DNA of 64,000 bases, taken from assembly GCA_964588335.1 (NCBI GenBank), contig CAZPOV010000007.1:1-64000 (forward strand), read 5' to 3'. The translations under genes and the position numbers were made by a program. Below, one piece after another: positions 44,477 through 53,787 of the stretch; within the stretch, counting starts at the first letter, position 1; every line of letters starts with the position of its first letter. The notes below the pieces were generated by a model. It was not told where the DNA came from. It did no database searches and was given only the letters and a program-made list of their open reading frames with translations. This DNA comes from JAGQZY01 sp964588335 (GTDB taxonomy: Bacteria; Bdellovibrionota; Bdellovibrionia; Bdellovibrionales; JAGQZY01).

Positions 44477-45775
44477 GTGATCGAGCGCTACACAAGAATG
44501 GAAATGGGCCGCCATTGGACCCAAGAAGCCCGTTTTGAATGCCTCAAGGATGTGGAATTGGCCGTCGCCAAAGCCCAGGCTGACCTTGGGATCATCCCCC
44601 AAGAAGCCTCCGATGTGATTCAGGAAAAAGCGGCTTTTGAAATCGATCGAATTCTAGAAATTGAGAAAGAGACCAAGCACGACATTATCGCCTTTGTCTC
44701 GAATATGGCTGAAAACGTCGGCCCCCATGGACGTTACCTCCATTATGGGATGACAAGCTCGGACGCCTTGGACACGGCCTTGAGTGTACAAGTCAAAAAA
44801 GCCGCTCCGGTTCTGTTCGCTTCGCTGGATAAATTATTACAGGCTCTGAAAGATCAAGCCCTTGCCAACAAAAAAACTCTTTGTTCAGGACGCACGCACG
44901 GCATGCATGCCGAGCCCACAACTTTTGGTCTGAAATTGGCTGGTTTCTTCGCAGAGTTCTGTCGGCACCGCAAACGCTTGCAGGTGGCTGTTGAGGGCAT
45001 GGCGATTGGCAAGCTCAGTGGAGCAGTGGGAACCTATTCATTTCTTAAACCAGAAGTGGAAGCCAAAGTTTGTGAGACTCTGGGATTAAAGCCCGAAACT
45101 GTGGCCACCCAGGTGATTCCTCGCGATCGTCACGCCGAGCTGTTCTCGGCCATCGCCCTCGTGGGAGGCGCTCTTGAACGCCTGGCCGTAGAGTTTCGTC
45201 ACTTGCAACGCAATGAAGTGGCTGAAGCCTTTGAAGGGTTTAGTAAGGGGCAAAAGGGCTCCAGCGCCATGCCACATAAAAAGAATCCTATCAGCTCCGA
45301 AAACATCACCGGTTGCGCCAGACTGTTACGCTCTTATTGTTTGTCATCCATGGAAAACATGGCTTTGTGGCATGAACGGGATATCTCTCACTCGTCGGTG
45401 GAAAGAGTGATCTTCCCTGATGCTTTTATTTTATGTGACTACGCTTTAAACCGCATGGCGGGAGTGGTTGAAAACTTAGAGGTCAACCCCGAGCGTATGT
45501 TGCAAAATATGGATCTTTCCCAAGGCCAACTGTTCAGCTCTCATTTACTCTTACATATGGTGGATCAGGGGCTTTCTCGAGAAGAGGCTTATAAGAAAAT
45601 TCAATCAGCCTCTCACAAGTTGTTGCCGGGTGAACACTTGCGCGAGCAGCTTCTTGTGAATGAAGAAACGCGGGAGTATTTTGATCAAACCGTGATTGAT
45701 GAAATCTTCTCGGGACAACGCCATCTTTCCCAAGTAGATGCGATTATTCAAGGAGCTCTTGATGAGTTACGCTAA
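44477..45775 (+). CDS. purB: Adenylosuccinate lyase
   Basis: Cleaves SAICAR and adenylosuccinate, releasing fumarate. The fumarase/aspartase signature is GSSAMPHKKNP near residue 262, which contains the mobile catalytic Ser. The N-terminal YTRMEMGRHWT and GMTSSDALDTALS are also typical. GTG start with AAAGGAG upstream. 432 residues. First gene of purB-C-S-Q-L-F; the stop lies inside purC. Confidence 0.97.
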   Translation: MIERYTRMEMGRHWTQEARFECLKDVELAVAKAQADLGIIPQEASDVIQEKAAFEIDRILEIEKETKHDIIAFVSNMAENVGPHGRYLHYGMTSSDALDTALSVQVKKAAPVLFASLDKLLQALKDQALANKKTLCSGRTHGMHAEPTTFGLKLAGFFAEFCRHRKRLQVAVEGMAIGKLSGAVGTYSFLKPEVEAKVCETLGLKPETVATQVIPRDRHAELFSAIALVGGALERLAVEFRHLQRNEVAEAFEGFSKGQKGSSAMPHKKNPISSENITGCARLLRSYCLSSMENMALWHERDISHSSVERVIFPDAFILCDYALNRMAGVVENLEVNPERMLQNMDLSQGQLFSSHLLLHMVDQGLSREEAYKKIQSASHKLLPGEHLREQLLVNEETREYFDQTVIDEIFSGQRHLSQVDAIIQGALDELR

Positions 45776-46481
45776 AGGCGACCTTCTTTATGAAGGCAAA
45801 GCAAAAAAAATATATCATGTGACGGATCATGCCGACTTGGTTTGGCAGGAGTTTAAAGATTCCTTCACGGCCTTCAATGGCGAGAAAAAAGCGACGATGC
45901 AAGGCAAAGGCAAAATCAACTGCGCCATTGCCACCCACATTTTTAAAAAACTGGCCGCATCGAATATACCCACCCATTTTGTCGAAAACCCTGATGCTGT
46001 TGATATGGTGACCACCAAACTTGAAATGATTGATCTTGAAGTGGTGGTGCGAAACGTCTTGGCCGGATCAACAGCTAAAAAGCTGGGAATCAAAGAAGGA
46101 ACCCCAATGGAAAAGCCATTGGTTGAGTTTTATTATAAAAAAGATGAGTTGGGTGATCCTTTTATCAGTGACGACCAAGCCTTGATGCTGAAAACCGTTC
46201 GCAATGATGAAGACATTCAAATTCTGAAGGATCGCGCTTTGCAGGTCAATCAGGTGATCCAGTCCATGTTTGATCAGGCAGGAATTCGCTTGGTGGATTT
46301 TAAATTGGAATTTGGTTACAGCGCCGATGGCACCATCGTTTTAGGGGATGAAATCTCGCCTGACAGCTGCCGACTGTGGGATAAAGACACCAACGAAAAA
46401 ATGGACAAAGATCGCTTTCGTCGCGATTTGGGTCAGGTTCTAGAAAAATATCAAATGGTTTTAGATCGATTAACAAAGTAG
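45762..46481 (+). CDS. purC: SAICAR synthetase
   Basis: Joins aspartate to CAIR. Diagnostic segments are LLYEGKAKKIY at the N terminus, VVRNVLAGS in the middle and LVDFKLEFG near residue 180, with the metal-binding DEISPDSCRLWD. 239 residues from the ATG at 45762, which follows AAGGAG and overlaps purB by 14 nt. Confidence 0.97.
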   Translation: MSYAKGDLLYEGKAKKIYHVTDHADLVWQEFKDSFTAFNGEKKATMQGKGKINCAIATHIFKKLAASNIPTHFVENPDAVDMVTTKLEMIDLEVVVRNVLAGSTAKKLGIKEGTPMEKPLVEFYYKKDELGDPFISDDQALMLKTVRNDEDIQILKDRALQVNQVIQSMFDQAGIRLVDFKLEFGYSADGTIVLGDEISPDSCRLWDKDTNEKMDKDRFRRDLGQVLEKYQMVLDRLTK

Positions 46482-46486
46482 GGGTT

Positions 46487-46723
46487 ATGAAATTTGGACT
46501 TAAAATTTTACCGAAACCAGAAGTTCTGGATACACAAGGGCGAGCCGTGCAAAGCACTTTAGAGCGCCACGGTTTTGCTTTAAGTGATTGTCATGTTGGG
46601 CGTTACATTGTTTTTGAAGTGAAAAACGATGACCCCGCCAAGGCCAAAGAGATGGCCACAGCCATGGCGGAAAAGGGACTTTATAATCCTTTAATTGAAT
46701 CTTACGAGTTGGAAAGCTTATGA
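46487..46723 (+). CDS. purS: FGAM synthetase subunit PurS
   Basis: The 78-residue structural subunit that joins PurQ and the small PurL into formylglycinamidine ribonucleotide synthetase. The family pattern is DTQGRAVQSTLERHGF followed by VGRYIVFEV. Its presence means the three-subunit (Gram-positive/archaeal type) enzyme is used rather than the large single-chain PurL of enterobacteria. The stop overlaps purQ as ATGA. Confidence 0.95.
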   Translation: MKFGLKILPKPEVLDTQGRAVQSTLERHGFALSDCHVGRYIVFEVKNDDPAKAKEMATAMAEKGLYNPLIESYELESL

Positions 46724-47367
46724 GTCGGGTGGGCGTTTTAAGATTTCCAGGCACCAATTGCGATCGCGATATCTGGAAATCCATTGAAATGAAAAACAAA
46801 ACTCCGGAATGGCTTTGGTACGAAGACAGTTTCGATCCCAAAACCTACGATGCTTATTTGGTTCCCGGTGGTTTTAGTTACGGTGACTACCTTCGCTCAG
46901 GCGCCTTGGCGGCTTTAAGTCCCGCCGTCGATTGTTTAAAAGAGGCGGCTGAAATGGGAAAACCCATCTTTGGAATTTGCAATGGTTTTCAGATTCTTTG
47001 TGAGGCCGGTCTGCTCCCAGGCGCTTTGATGCGAAACGAGTCAGGCCGCTTTATCGATCAGTGGGTGGATTTAAAGTTGCAAAACACCAGTCAATGGGCG
47101 CCTTATGAAACCGGCAAAGTCTTTCGTATGCCGATGGCCCACGCCGATGGACGTTTTTTTATTAATGAAGACGGCTTGCAAGACTTAAAAAACAACAAAC
47201 AGATTTGGCTCACTTATGAATCCAATCCCAATGGTTCGGTTGAAAACATCGCCGGGATTATGAATGAGAAAAAGAATGTTGTGGGCATGATGCCTCATCC
47301 CGATCGTGCGCTTTTCGAGTGGATGGGCAGTACGGACGGTTTGCAGTTTTTTGATTGGAAAGGATAA
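46720..47367 (+). CDS. purQ: FGAM synthetase glutaminase subunit PurQ
   Basis: Class I glutamine amidotransferase subunit supplying ammonia to PurL. The N terminus RFPGTNCDRD, the oxyanion region VPGGFSYGDYLR and the nucleophile elbow GICNGFQIL (catalytic Cys near residue 88) are clear. The catalytic His/Glu pair is in PHPDRA near the C terminus. 215 residues. Confidence 0.96.
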   Translation: MSRVGVLRFPGTNCDRDIWKSIEMKNKTPEWLWYEDSFDPKTYDAYLVPGGFSYGDYLRSGALAALSPAVDCLKEAAEMGKPIFGICNGFQILCEAGLLPGALMRNESGRFIDQWVDLKLQNTSQWAPYETGKVFRMPMAHADGRFFINEDGLQDLKNNKQIWLTYESNPNGSVENIAGIMNEKKNVVGMMPHPDRALFEWMGSTDGLQFFDWKG

Positions 47368-47372
47368 CCTCG

Positions 47373-49532
47373 ATGGAACTTCAAGAAAAACTCAAACTCT
47401 ATCGAATCAATGAAGCCGAGTACGGACGAATCCAAGAACTTTTAGGCCGCGAGCCCCAGGGTGTGGAGTGGGCGGTTTTCTCGGCTTTGTGGAGTGAGCA
47501 CTGCTCTTACAAAAGTTCGAAAGTGCACTTAAAAAAGTTATTCAATCAATCCGACCGAGTCCTGGAATCCTTTGGTGAAAACGCGGGGATTGTCGACCTT
47601 GGTGATGGTGAGCGAGTCGCCTTTAAAATGGAAAGTCACAATCACCCAAGCTTTATCGAGCCCTACCAAGGGGCTGCGACCGGAGTCGGCGGAATTCTGC
47701 GTGATATTTTTACCATGGGGGCACGCCCCATTGCCCTGGCCAACTACCTTTGCTTCGGTGAGCCCGAAGCCGAGCGCATGCCAGAGCTGATTGACGGTGT
47801 GGTGCGCGGAATCGGCGGTTACGGAAACTGTGTGGGTGTTCCGAATATTAGTGGCCAAACCAACTTTCACAAATCATACAACGGAAACATTTTAGTCAAT
47901 GCCATGGCTGTGGGTCTTTTTACCAAAGACGATCCGATATGCCTGTCGAAAGCCAAAGGCCAAGGCAATCTTGTGGTCTATGTGGGCGCGAAAACCGGAC
48001 GCGATGGTGTCCACGGTGCGAGCATGGCCAGTGAGTCCTTTGATGAGGATTCAGAGAGCAAACGTCCAACGGTGCAGATCGGTGACCCTTTCTTTGAAAA
48101 ACTGTTGATCGAATCGTGCCTTGAGGTCATGAAAAAAGATCTTGTGGTGGCGATTCAAGATATGGGCGCGGCCGGAATCACCAGCTCCAGTTTCGAAATG
48201 GCCGACAAAGGCAACGTTGGTTTAACACTTCGCTTGGATGAAGTGCCGTTGCGGGATGAGACCATGACCCCTGAGGATATTCTTCTCTCAGAGAGTCAGG
48301 AGCGTATGCTTTTGATCTGTGAGCCCAAAAAATTAGAAGCCTTGCAAAAGGTCTTCCATCACTGGGGCCTCGATGCGGTCAGCATCGGTGAAGTGATTGA
48401 CGAGCCTGTGGTTCGTATTCAGTGGAAAGGGGAAACTCTCACTGAAATGAGTCCGAAAATGGTGGTCGATAATGCTCCAGAGTACGAGCGTCCTTATAAA
48501 GAGTGGCAGAAAAAATCAGACGAAAGCTTTGTTGGTACCAATGACACCCTTGAAAACCTGGACGAACTGAAAGCCCTGCTGGCGGATCATCGTGGATGTT
48601 CCAAAGAGTGGGTTTATAAACAGTATGACCAGCGTGTTGGAGCGAGCACGGCTCGTGATTGCTCTTCGGATATCGGTGTTGTCGCTCTTCCCAGTGGTCG
48701 GGCGCTGTCCGTGGTTTTAGGCTGCCGGCCCCATATTATGCGCCAAGATGCCTGGATGGGTGGTGTTGATAGCATTGCTTACCCGGCCATTGAAATGGCG
48801 GCCAAAGGGTTTGAAGCTTTGGCCACCACCGATTGTTTGAATTTTGGAAATCCCGAAAAAACAGAGGTGATGTCCGAGTTTGTGGCCGCTCTTGATGGAA
48901 TGAACAAAGCCTGTGAAGCCTTTGTCACTCCTATTATCAGTGGGAACGTTAGTTTTTATAACGAAACTTTGGATAAGGGAGTGTCACCCACGCCGAGCAC
49001 GGGTCTTGTCGGCCTGCGTCCGTCGGTTAATAATATTCCGCAATCGTCGTTTGTCGGCGATGGCGACCAAGTGATTCTTGTAACCTTAGGAGATGGCTGG
49101 AGCACCGGCTACCGAGCCGAAATGCAATCTCAAGACTCTCGTTATCATTTTGCAACCGAATTGAGTGAGTTGGCCAAGCGAACACAGAGCTTGCGTGAAG
49201 TGGTGAACAGTGGGGGCGTCAACGCGTCTCGTATCGTTGGTAACTTTGGACTGGCTTACACTCTGGCGCGAATGACAATGGCCCATCAAAAAGGGGCTGA
49301 CATTCGGTATGAGGGGCCCGCTACGTTTGAGGCCTTTTACCAAGTGGTGTTGACAACATCGAAAGACAATTCAGAATACCTGTTGAAACAGCTTCGCGAC
49401 CATCAATTGGGTGCCGAAGTGATTGGCTCAGTGACAGGGGAGTCCTTAAAGTGGAACGGTAAACAGTTGAGTACAAAGGATATAAAGGAAGTCTATGAGA
49501 CCTCATGGGGCAAAATTTTCCCACAGCTTTAA
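47373..49532 (+). CDS. purL: FGAM synthetase large subunit PurL
   Basis: ATP-dependent synthetase subunit, 719 residues, the small PurL form that works with PurS and PurQ. Conserved blocks are SEHCSYKSSKVHLK near residue 37, KMESHNHPSFIEPYQGAATG near residue 85 and IQDMGAAGITSSS. The ATG at 47373 lies 5 nt behind the purQ stop. The 3' end overlaps the purF start by 38 nt. Confidence 0.97.
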   Translation: MELQEKLKLYRINEAEYGRIQELLGREPQGVEWAVFSALWSEHCSYKSSKVHLKKLFNQSDRVLESFGENAGIVDLGDGERVAFKMESHNHPSFIEPYQGAATGVGGILRDIFTMGARPIALANYLCFGEPEAERMPELIDGVVRGIGGYGNCVGVPNISGQTNFHKSYNGNILVNAMAVGLFTKDDPICLSKAKGQGNLVVYVGAKTGRDGVHGASMASESFDEDSESKRPTVQIGDPFFEKLLIESCLEVMKKDLVVAIQDMGAAGITSSSFEMADKGNVGLTLRLDEVPLRDETMTPEDILLSESQERMLLICEPKKLEALQKVFHHWGLDAVSIGEVIDEPVVRIQWKGETLTEMSPKMVVDNAPEYERPYKEWQKKSDESFVGTNDTLENLDELKALLADHRGCSKEWVYKQYDQRVGASTARDCSSDIGVVALPSGRALSVVLGCRPHIMRQDAWMGGVDSIAYPAIEMAAKGFEALATTDCLNFGNPEKTEVMSEFVAALDGMNKACEAFVTPIISGNVSFYNETLDKGVSPTPSTGLVGLRPSVNNIPQSSFVGDGDQVILVTLGDGWSTGYRAEMQSQDSRYHFATELSELAKRTQSLREVVNSGGVNASRIVGNFGLAYTLARMTMAHQKGADIRYEGPATFEAFYQVVLTTSKDNSEYLLKQLRDHQLGAEVIGSVTGESLKWNGKQLSTKDIKEVYETSWGKIFPQL

Positions 49533-50901
49533 AGAAGAATGCGCGGTTTTTGGGATCTGGAATCATCCGGAAGCCAGTCGCCTTGCTTACCTAGGACTCT
49601 ACGCCCTTCAGCATCGTGGGCAAGAGGCCAGTGGGATCGTCAGCGTTTTTGAAAACGAGCACCGCCTGCACAAAGATCACGGACTGGTGGCCGATGTTTT
49701 TACCGAAGAGGTTCTCGACACTTTGAAAGGGCGAGCGGCCATCGGGCACAATCGCTATTCAACAACCGGTGCTAACGAAAAATACAATATTCAGCCTTTG
49801 AAAGCCAAATTGTTTAATGGGCCGGTGTCACTGGCGCATAACGGGAACATTATCAACTCCCAGCCTTTACGTCGGGAATTACAAAAAGACGGATCGATTT
49901 TTCAAGGCACCAACGACACCGAACTGTTCTTGCACTTGATCGCCCGCAATCCAAAACCCGATATGGTGGAATGTTTGAAAGAAGAACTTCCTAAGCTAGA
50001 GGGCGCCTTCTCTATGGTCATGGTGACCGACAAACAACTGATCGCCGCGCGCGACCCCCATGGTTTTCGTCCCTTGGTGTTGGGCGAGATATTGGTGAAA
50101 GGTGGGAAAGCGAAAGTTTTAGCTTCTGAGACCTGTGCCTTCGATCTTATTGGAGCCAAATTCATTCGCGAGATCAAACCCGGAGAAATCTACTGGTGTG
50201 ACGATCAAGGCGAAGGCTCGTTTATGATGAGTAACATTCCCAATCGCATGAACCAGTGTGTTTTTGAACATGTTTATTTTGCTCGTCCGGATTCCATTGT
50301 TTTTGGTCACAGTGTTTATGAAACGCGTAAGAAACTGGGGGCCCATTTAGCAAAAGAGGATGGACCCATCGATGCCGACCTAGTGATTCCGGTTCCCGAC
50401 AGCGGCGTGCCGGCCGCACTCGGATATGCTCAAGAGAGTCAGTTACCCTTTGAATTGGGTATTATTCGTAACCACTATGTGGGACGAACCTTTATTGAGC
50501 CCAAGCAAAGCATTCGGAGTTTTGGGGTGAAGGTAAAACTCAATCCTCAGGCGGCCGTTTTAAAAGATAAAAAGATTATTGTGATCGACGACTCGCTGGT
50601 GCGTGGAACAACCTCGCAAAAAATCATCAACCTGGTGCGCGCTTATGGAGCCAAAGAGGTTCACATGCGCATTGCTGCACCACCCACCATCGGGCCCTGC
50701 TACTATGGTGTCGACACGCCGACCAAAGATCAATTGATCGCCCACACCCATTCCATTGACGAGATCCGCAAATACATTGGTGCTGACACTTTGAAGTATG
50801 TCAGTATGGAAGGTTTGATGGCGGCCGTGAACGACAATGAAGAACAGAAGTTTTGTGCGGCCTGTTTCACCGATAATTATCCCACCAAGATTGAGTGGTA
50901 A
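49495..50901 (+). CDS. purF: Amidophosphoribosyltransferase
   Basis: Committed step of purine synthesis: PRPP plus glutamine to phosphoribosylamine. The N-terminal nucleophile Cys is in EECAVFGIW, preceded by a propeptide of about 14 residues that is normally removed. HRGQEASG follows. The PRPP loop is VIDDSLVRGTTS. Cysteines in NQCVFEH, GPCYYG and CAAC match the [4Fe-4S] ligands of the Bacillus-type enzyme, so this is likely the iron-sulfur form. AAGGAAG precedes the ATG within purL. Confidence 0.97.
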   Translation: MRPHGAKFSHSFKEECAVFGIWNHPEASRLAYLGLYALQHRGQEASGIVSVFENEHRLHKDHGLVADVFTEEVLDTLKGRAAIGHNRYSTTGANEKYNIQPLKAKLFNGPVSLAHNGNIINSQPLRRELQKDGSIFQGTNDTELFLHLIARNPKPDMVECLKEELPKLEGAFSMVMVTDKQLIAARDPHGFRPLVLGEILVKGGKAKVLASETCAFDLIGAKFIREIKPGEIYWCDDQGEGSFMMSNIPNRMNQCVFEHVYFARPDSIVFGHSVYETRKKLGAHLAKEDGPIDADLVIPVPDSGVPAALGYAQESQLPFELGIIRNHYVGRTFIEPKQSIRSFGVKVKLNPQAAVLKDKKIIVIDDSLVRGTTSQKIINLVRAYGAKEVHMRIAAPPTIGPCYYGVDTPTKDQLIAHTHSIDEIRKYIGADTLKYVSMEGLMAAVNDNEEQKFCAACFTDNYPTKIEW

Positions 50902-51013
50902 AGTCAGATTCTTTTTGTGATCACAACCAAGTGATTGAAAAAAAATCTCAATTTATTTCAATCGAACGGATTTAAGTCAGAGAGATCTTTGAACAAGCAC
51001 CGCTCGGAGAATA

Positions 51014-51042
51014 AAAAAAGAGCTCCTCGGAGCTCTTTTTTT
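51014..51042. terminator. Bidirectional terminator between purF and the 51071 gene
   Basis: GAGCTCC-TC-GGAGCTC stem flanked by A-run and T-run on both sides, so it can stop transcription from the pur operon and from the convergent secreted-protein gene. Confidence 0.88.
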
Positions 51043-51070
51043 ATTTCATTAAATAATATTTTGCAGCGCC

Positions 51071-51694
51071 TTAAAGATCGCCAGCATCCATATCGGATGT
51101 TGCGTCGACACAGCCACCGTCGAAGTACTGGGTGATAACACTGTTCTGGTTCACTTCTTCCAAAGGAAGAATGCTTTCAGGATTAAGCTGGAAAGTTCCA
51201 TCGCCACGATCCGATTGAACAACGCCCCGACGCGTGAGCAAGTTGATATCGCACTGAAGATAGCTAAGGTCTAAGGTGTCGCGAACATTGTGAGTGTATC
51301 CGGCAAGAACAACTTTTCCACCGCGATAAGCAAAAGTGGTGGTCTCTTCCCAACGTGAACGGCCAATGGCTTCGTTATAAGAATAGACCTGCAATGATCC
51401 GGCCGCGTTGGTTTTAAGCTCGGTCCCTTGTCCGGCCATTCCGCCGTTCATATTAATAACAAGGCCTTCCACTTTATAATATTTATTGTCTGACGAAAGC
51501 TTGATCCAAAGATCTAAATCTTCTTGGGCTTGTTTTTCAGGTGTTGCTAAAAGAGCTGTATCAACATACTGATCGCCATCCAGGTCAATGTTAAGACTCG
51601 CAACAACTTTATCAAGTTGCGGCTGAGAGTTGGTGTTTCCAGCATACAAGCTGTGCGTGGTCATTAGGGAAGCGATTAAAAGAATCAAACGCAT
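51071..51694 (-). CDS. Secreted protein with FG-GAP-like start, unknown function
   Basis: A 207-residue exported protein (signal peptide MRLILLIASLMTTHSLYA). The segment NIDLDGDQYVDTALLA looks like the calcium-binding DxDGDxxxD strand of FG-GAP/VCBS repeats, which is how bacterial proteins describing tabulated beta structures often begin. The rest is beta-rich with two cysteines. GGAGGA precedes the start. No known partner nearby. Confidence 0.75.
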   Translation of the reverse strand: MRLILLIASLMTTHSLYAGNTNSQPQLDKVVASLNIDLDGDQYVDTALLATPEKQAQEDLDLWIKLSSDNKYYKVEGLVINMNGGMAGQGTELKTNAAGSLQVYSYNEAIGRSRWEETTTFAYRGGKVVLAGYTHNVRDTLDLSYLQCDINLLTRRGVVQSDRGDGTFQLNPESILPLEEVNQNSVITQYFDGGCVDATSDMDAGDL

Positions 51695-51749
51695 ATAGGG
51701 TCCTCCTGTGGTTTAAAAAGGGGAGTCTACTACAGCGAGGCCAAGAGTA

Positions 51750-52047
51750 AGATACAGCCTGAAATCATTACACATGTGCCTAGTGGGTGGCGTTAATAAA
51801 TTGTTCACTGTTTTAAAGCCTCACTAACTCAATGGATCTCCTAACCTTTTGGAAGCCTTTTAAAAGAGGCTCGCGGCATCTCTATTTGTTAACGCGGTGA
51901 TAAAAAAAATGGGTAGGGAAAAATAATAACCGGTGGTTTAGTTGTTGGAGGACAGGCAAGCCCTATTGATGGGGTTTTGAGAGCTCCCAGTTCAATCGAT
52001 CTCATTTAACGAAGAGGAGGTTCTTTAACCGTTCCTCCTCCTTTTTT
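51750..52047 (+). ncRNA. Candidate small RNA ending in an orphan terminator
   Basis: A gene-free stretch of about 370 nt. It ends in a strong forward intrinsic terminator at 52014-52047: GAGGAGG (52014-52020) and CCTCCTC (52034-52040) followed by C and six T residues. On the reverse strand there is no U-tract, so it does not serve the desaturase gene. No forward gene lies between purF (already terminated at 51014-51042) and this hairpin, which implies an unannotated transcript. Another hairpin, GCCTTTTAAAAGAGGC, lies at 51855-51870. The 5' end is unknown and the start coordinate is only a bound. Confidence 0.4.
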
Positions 52048-52063
52048 AGAGGCTTTGTACTTA

Positions 52064-53080
52064 TTAATTGCGGTGGCGTTCGCGGAATGAAATCAGTCGG
52101 CTGTTGGCTTCGTCCCACAGGTGCAGATTGGCGCACTTGAAGGATTGCCACAAAGTGATGCGACTCACTTCTTTCAGTTCGGGATAGTCTTTTACGATCT
52201 TTGGCAAACGGTAATAGGGAATCCGGCTGTGCAAGTGATGGATGTGGTGAAGCCCGATGTTAGCGGTCGCCCAACGCAATGGAAAGGGAAGATCGTAATG
52301 AGAGCTGCCATACAAGGCGGCGTGCTGAGGATTCCAATTGTCTTCGTGATCCCAATGGGTTGTTTCAAACTGATGTTGAACATAGAAAAGCCAAACCCCA
52401 ACAGTGCCGGCAATAATCACGATGGGAAGGTGAACAAGGAAAAAAGCGCCAGTGCCAATGGTGTAAAGCAAGATCGCCACGATGGCTCCGATGGCCAGGT
52501 TGGTGCCCATTGCACTCACCCAGGCTTTAAACTCTTTCATTTGTCCCAAAGGAAAGCGCTGTCGGATGATAAAAAGATAAGACGGTCCGATTAAAAACAA
52601 AACCAACGGATTGCGATACACGCGGTATTTGATTTTCTGAAAAAGCGACAGGGCTTGGTACTCTTCAATGGTTAGGGTGGTGATGTCACCTTGTCCACGC
52701 TTCGACAAATTTCCAGAAGTGGAGTGGTGAGCGGCATGATCGCGGCGCCAAACATCATAGGGAGTGAAGGTGAACACACCGAGCACGCGACCCACCCAAT
52801 CGTTGATGGCTTTGTGACGAAACAAAGTGCCGTGGCCACAGTCATGTTGAATCGCAAAAAGACGAACTAAGAAGAAGGCGGCGGGTACGATAAAAAGAAG
52901 TGAGAGCCAGTAGCTCTGGTTGTAAAAATAAACGGCTAAGAACCACAGCGCTAAAAAAGGCACGCAGGTGACAGCGATCTCGAAAATACTTCGAGCCGGG
53001 CTTGGATTCTTATATTTTGAAACGATTTGGGCCCACTCTTTAGCGGTTCTTTGTTTGATTGCTTCCTTGCTGATTTCCAT
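52064..53080 (-). CDS. Membrane fatty-acid desaturase
   Basis: A 338-residue di-iron desaturase. The three histidine boxes are present: HDCGH, HAAHH and, near the C terminus, HHIHH, giving the HxxxH/HxxHH/HxxHH pattern of delta-9/delta-12 acyl-lipid desaturases. Transmembrane pairs separate them. It introduces double bonds into membrane fatty acids using O2; regiospecificity cannot be read. GGAGAC precedes the ATG. It overlaps the upstream PAP2 gene by 41 nt, suggesting co-expression in lipid remodelling. Confidence 0.93.
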   Translation of the reverse strand: MEISKEAIKQRTAKEWAQIVSKYKNPSPARSIFEIAVTCVPFLALWFLAVYFYNQSYWLSLLFIVPAAFFLVRLFAIQHDCGHGTLFRHKAINDWVGRVLGVFTFTPYDVWRRDHAAHHSTSGNLSKRGQGDITTLTIEEYQALSLFQKIKYRVYRNPLVLFLIGPSYLFIIRQRFPLGQMKEFKAWVSAMGTNLAIGAIVAILLYTIGTGAFFLVHLPIVIIAGTVGVWLFYVQHQFETTHWDHEDNWNPQHAALYGSSHYDLPFPLRWATANIGLHHIHHLHSRIPYYRLPKIVKDYPELKEVSRITLWQSFKCANLHLWDEANSRLISFRERHRN

Positions 53081-53678
53081 CGGTGTCTCCTACTTGTAAG
53101 GCTTTACCTGATAAAGCCAGCAGCGGCCAACGCCTTTCCACTCTTAACCAAATTATGACCCAGATTTTAAAAAAGAAAAGTCCAAAAATGAAGCCAACAA
53201 GCCCCCCAGCCAAAACATCAGCAGGGTAGTGAACTCCCACGTAAACCCTTGAGAATGCAATTAGACTCGCTACAGCATAAAACAAGGGTGCGAAACCGGG
53301 ATAGCAATAGCTTAGAAAAGTGGCTCCAGCAAAGTTATTGGCGGCATGGTTGGAAGGAAAGCTGTACCCCGCATAGCGGTCGGTCCGAATTTCTATGACT
53401 TTTTCAGTGCTGGGAGGCCTAGGACGTTCGAACGTGGGTTTTAAAATGCGGTAAGTGACATTGTCTGCCACTGTGACGCATAAAATAGTTCCCAAAAGAA
53501 CGGCGACAACATTCCAGCGCTTGCGATAGATCCAGACCGCCAACAACACAGGCACGATGTATTTCATGAAAATTTCTTGTTTATGGAGGTCCGTAAGAAT
53601 GGGCATGATGGCGTCAAAAAAATCATTTCCCATGTGAGTGTTGATTAAAACAAACAGGTATTGGTCGAGACTTTCCAT
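53040..53678 (-). CDS. PAP2-family membrane phosphatase
   Basis: A 212-residue integral membrane phosphatase. The three catalytic motifs are KPTFERPRP (KxxxxxxRP), PSNH (variant of PSGH) and SRVYVGVHYPAD (SRxxxxxHxxxD). Substrates of the family include undecaprenyl pyrophosphate and phosphatidic acid or PGP. The start at 53678 follows GGGAGG at good spacing; an upstream in-frame ATG at 53735 is less likely. It overlaps the desaturase gene, so a lipid role is reasonable. Confidence 0.9.
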   Translation of the reverse strand: MESLDQYLFVLINTHMGNDFFDAIMPILTDLHKQEIFMKYIVPVLLAVWIYRKRWNVVAVLLGTILCVTVADNVTYRILKPTFERPRPPSTEKVIEIRTDRYAGYSFPSNHAANNFAGATFLSYCYPGFAPLFYAVASLIAFSRVYVGVHYPADVLAGGLVGFIFGLFFFKIWVIIWLRVERRWPLLALSGKALQVGDTDGNQQGSNQTKNR

Positions 53679-53787
53679 GTCAATAACCTCCCATACAGGG
53701 GGCACTCTGTCACCAAGACTCTGCTTTAAATCCATGGAATCTTTGAATTTTACTGGACTCAGTCGAATTTTGTCCTAGACTGAAAGA

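Noticed and set aside
32770..50901. The purine cluster as a single 18-kb operon
   Set aside because: It is interrupted by a reverse-strand gene, pbpC and the alpha-2-macroglobulin gene with its own terminator; only purM-purN and purB-C-S-Q-L-F are tight units.
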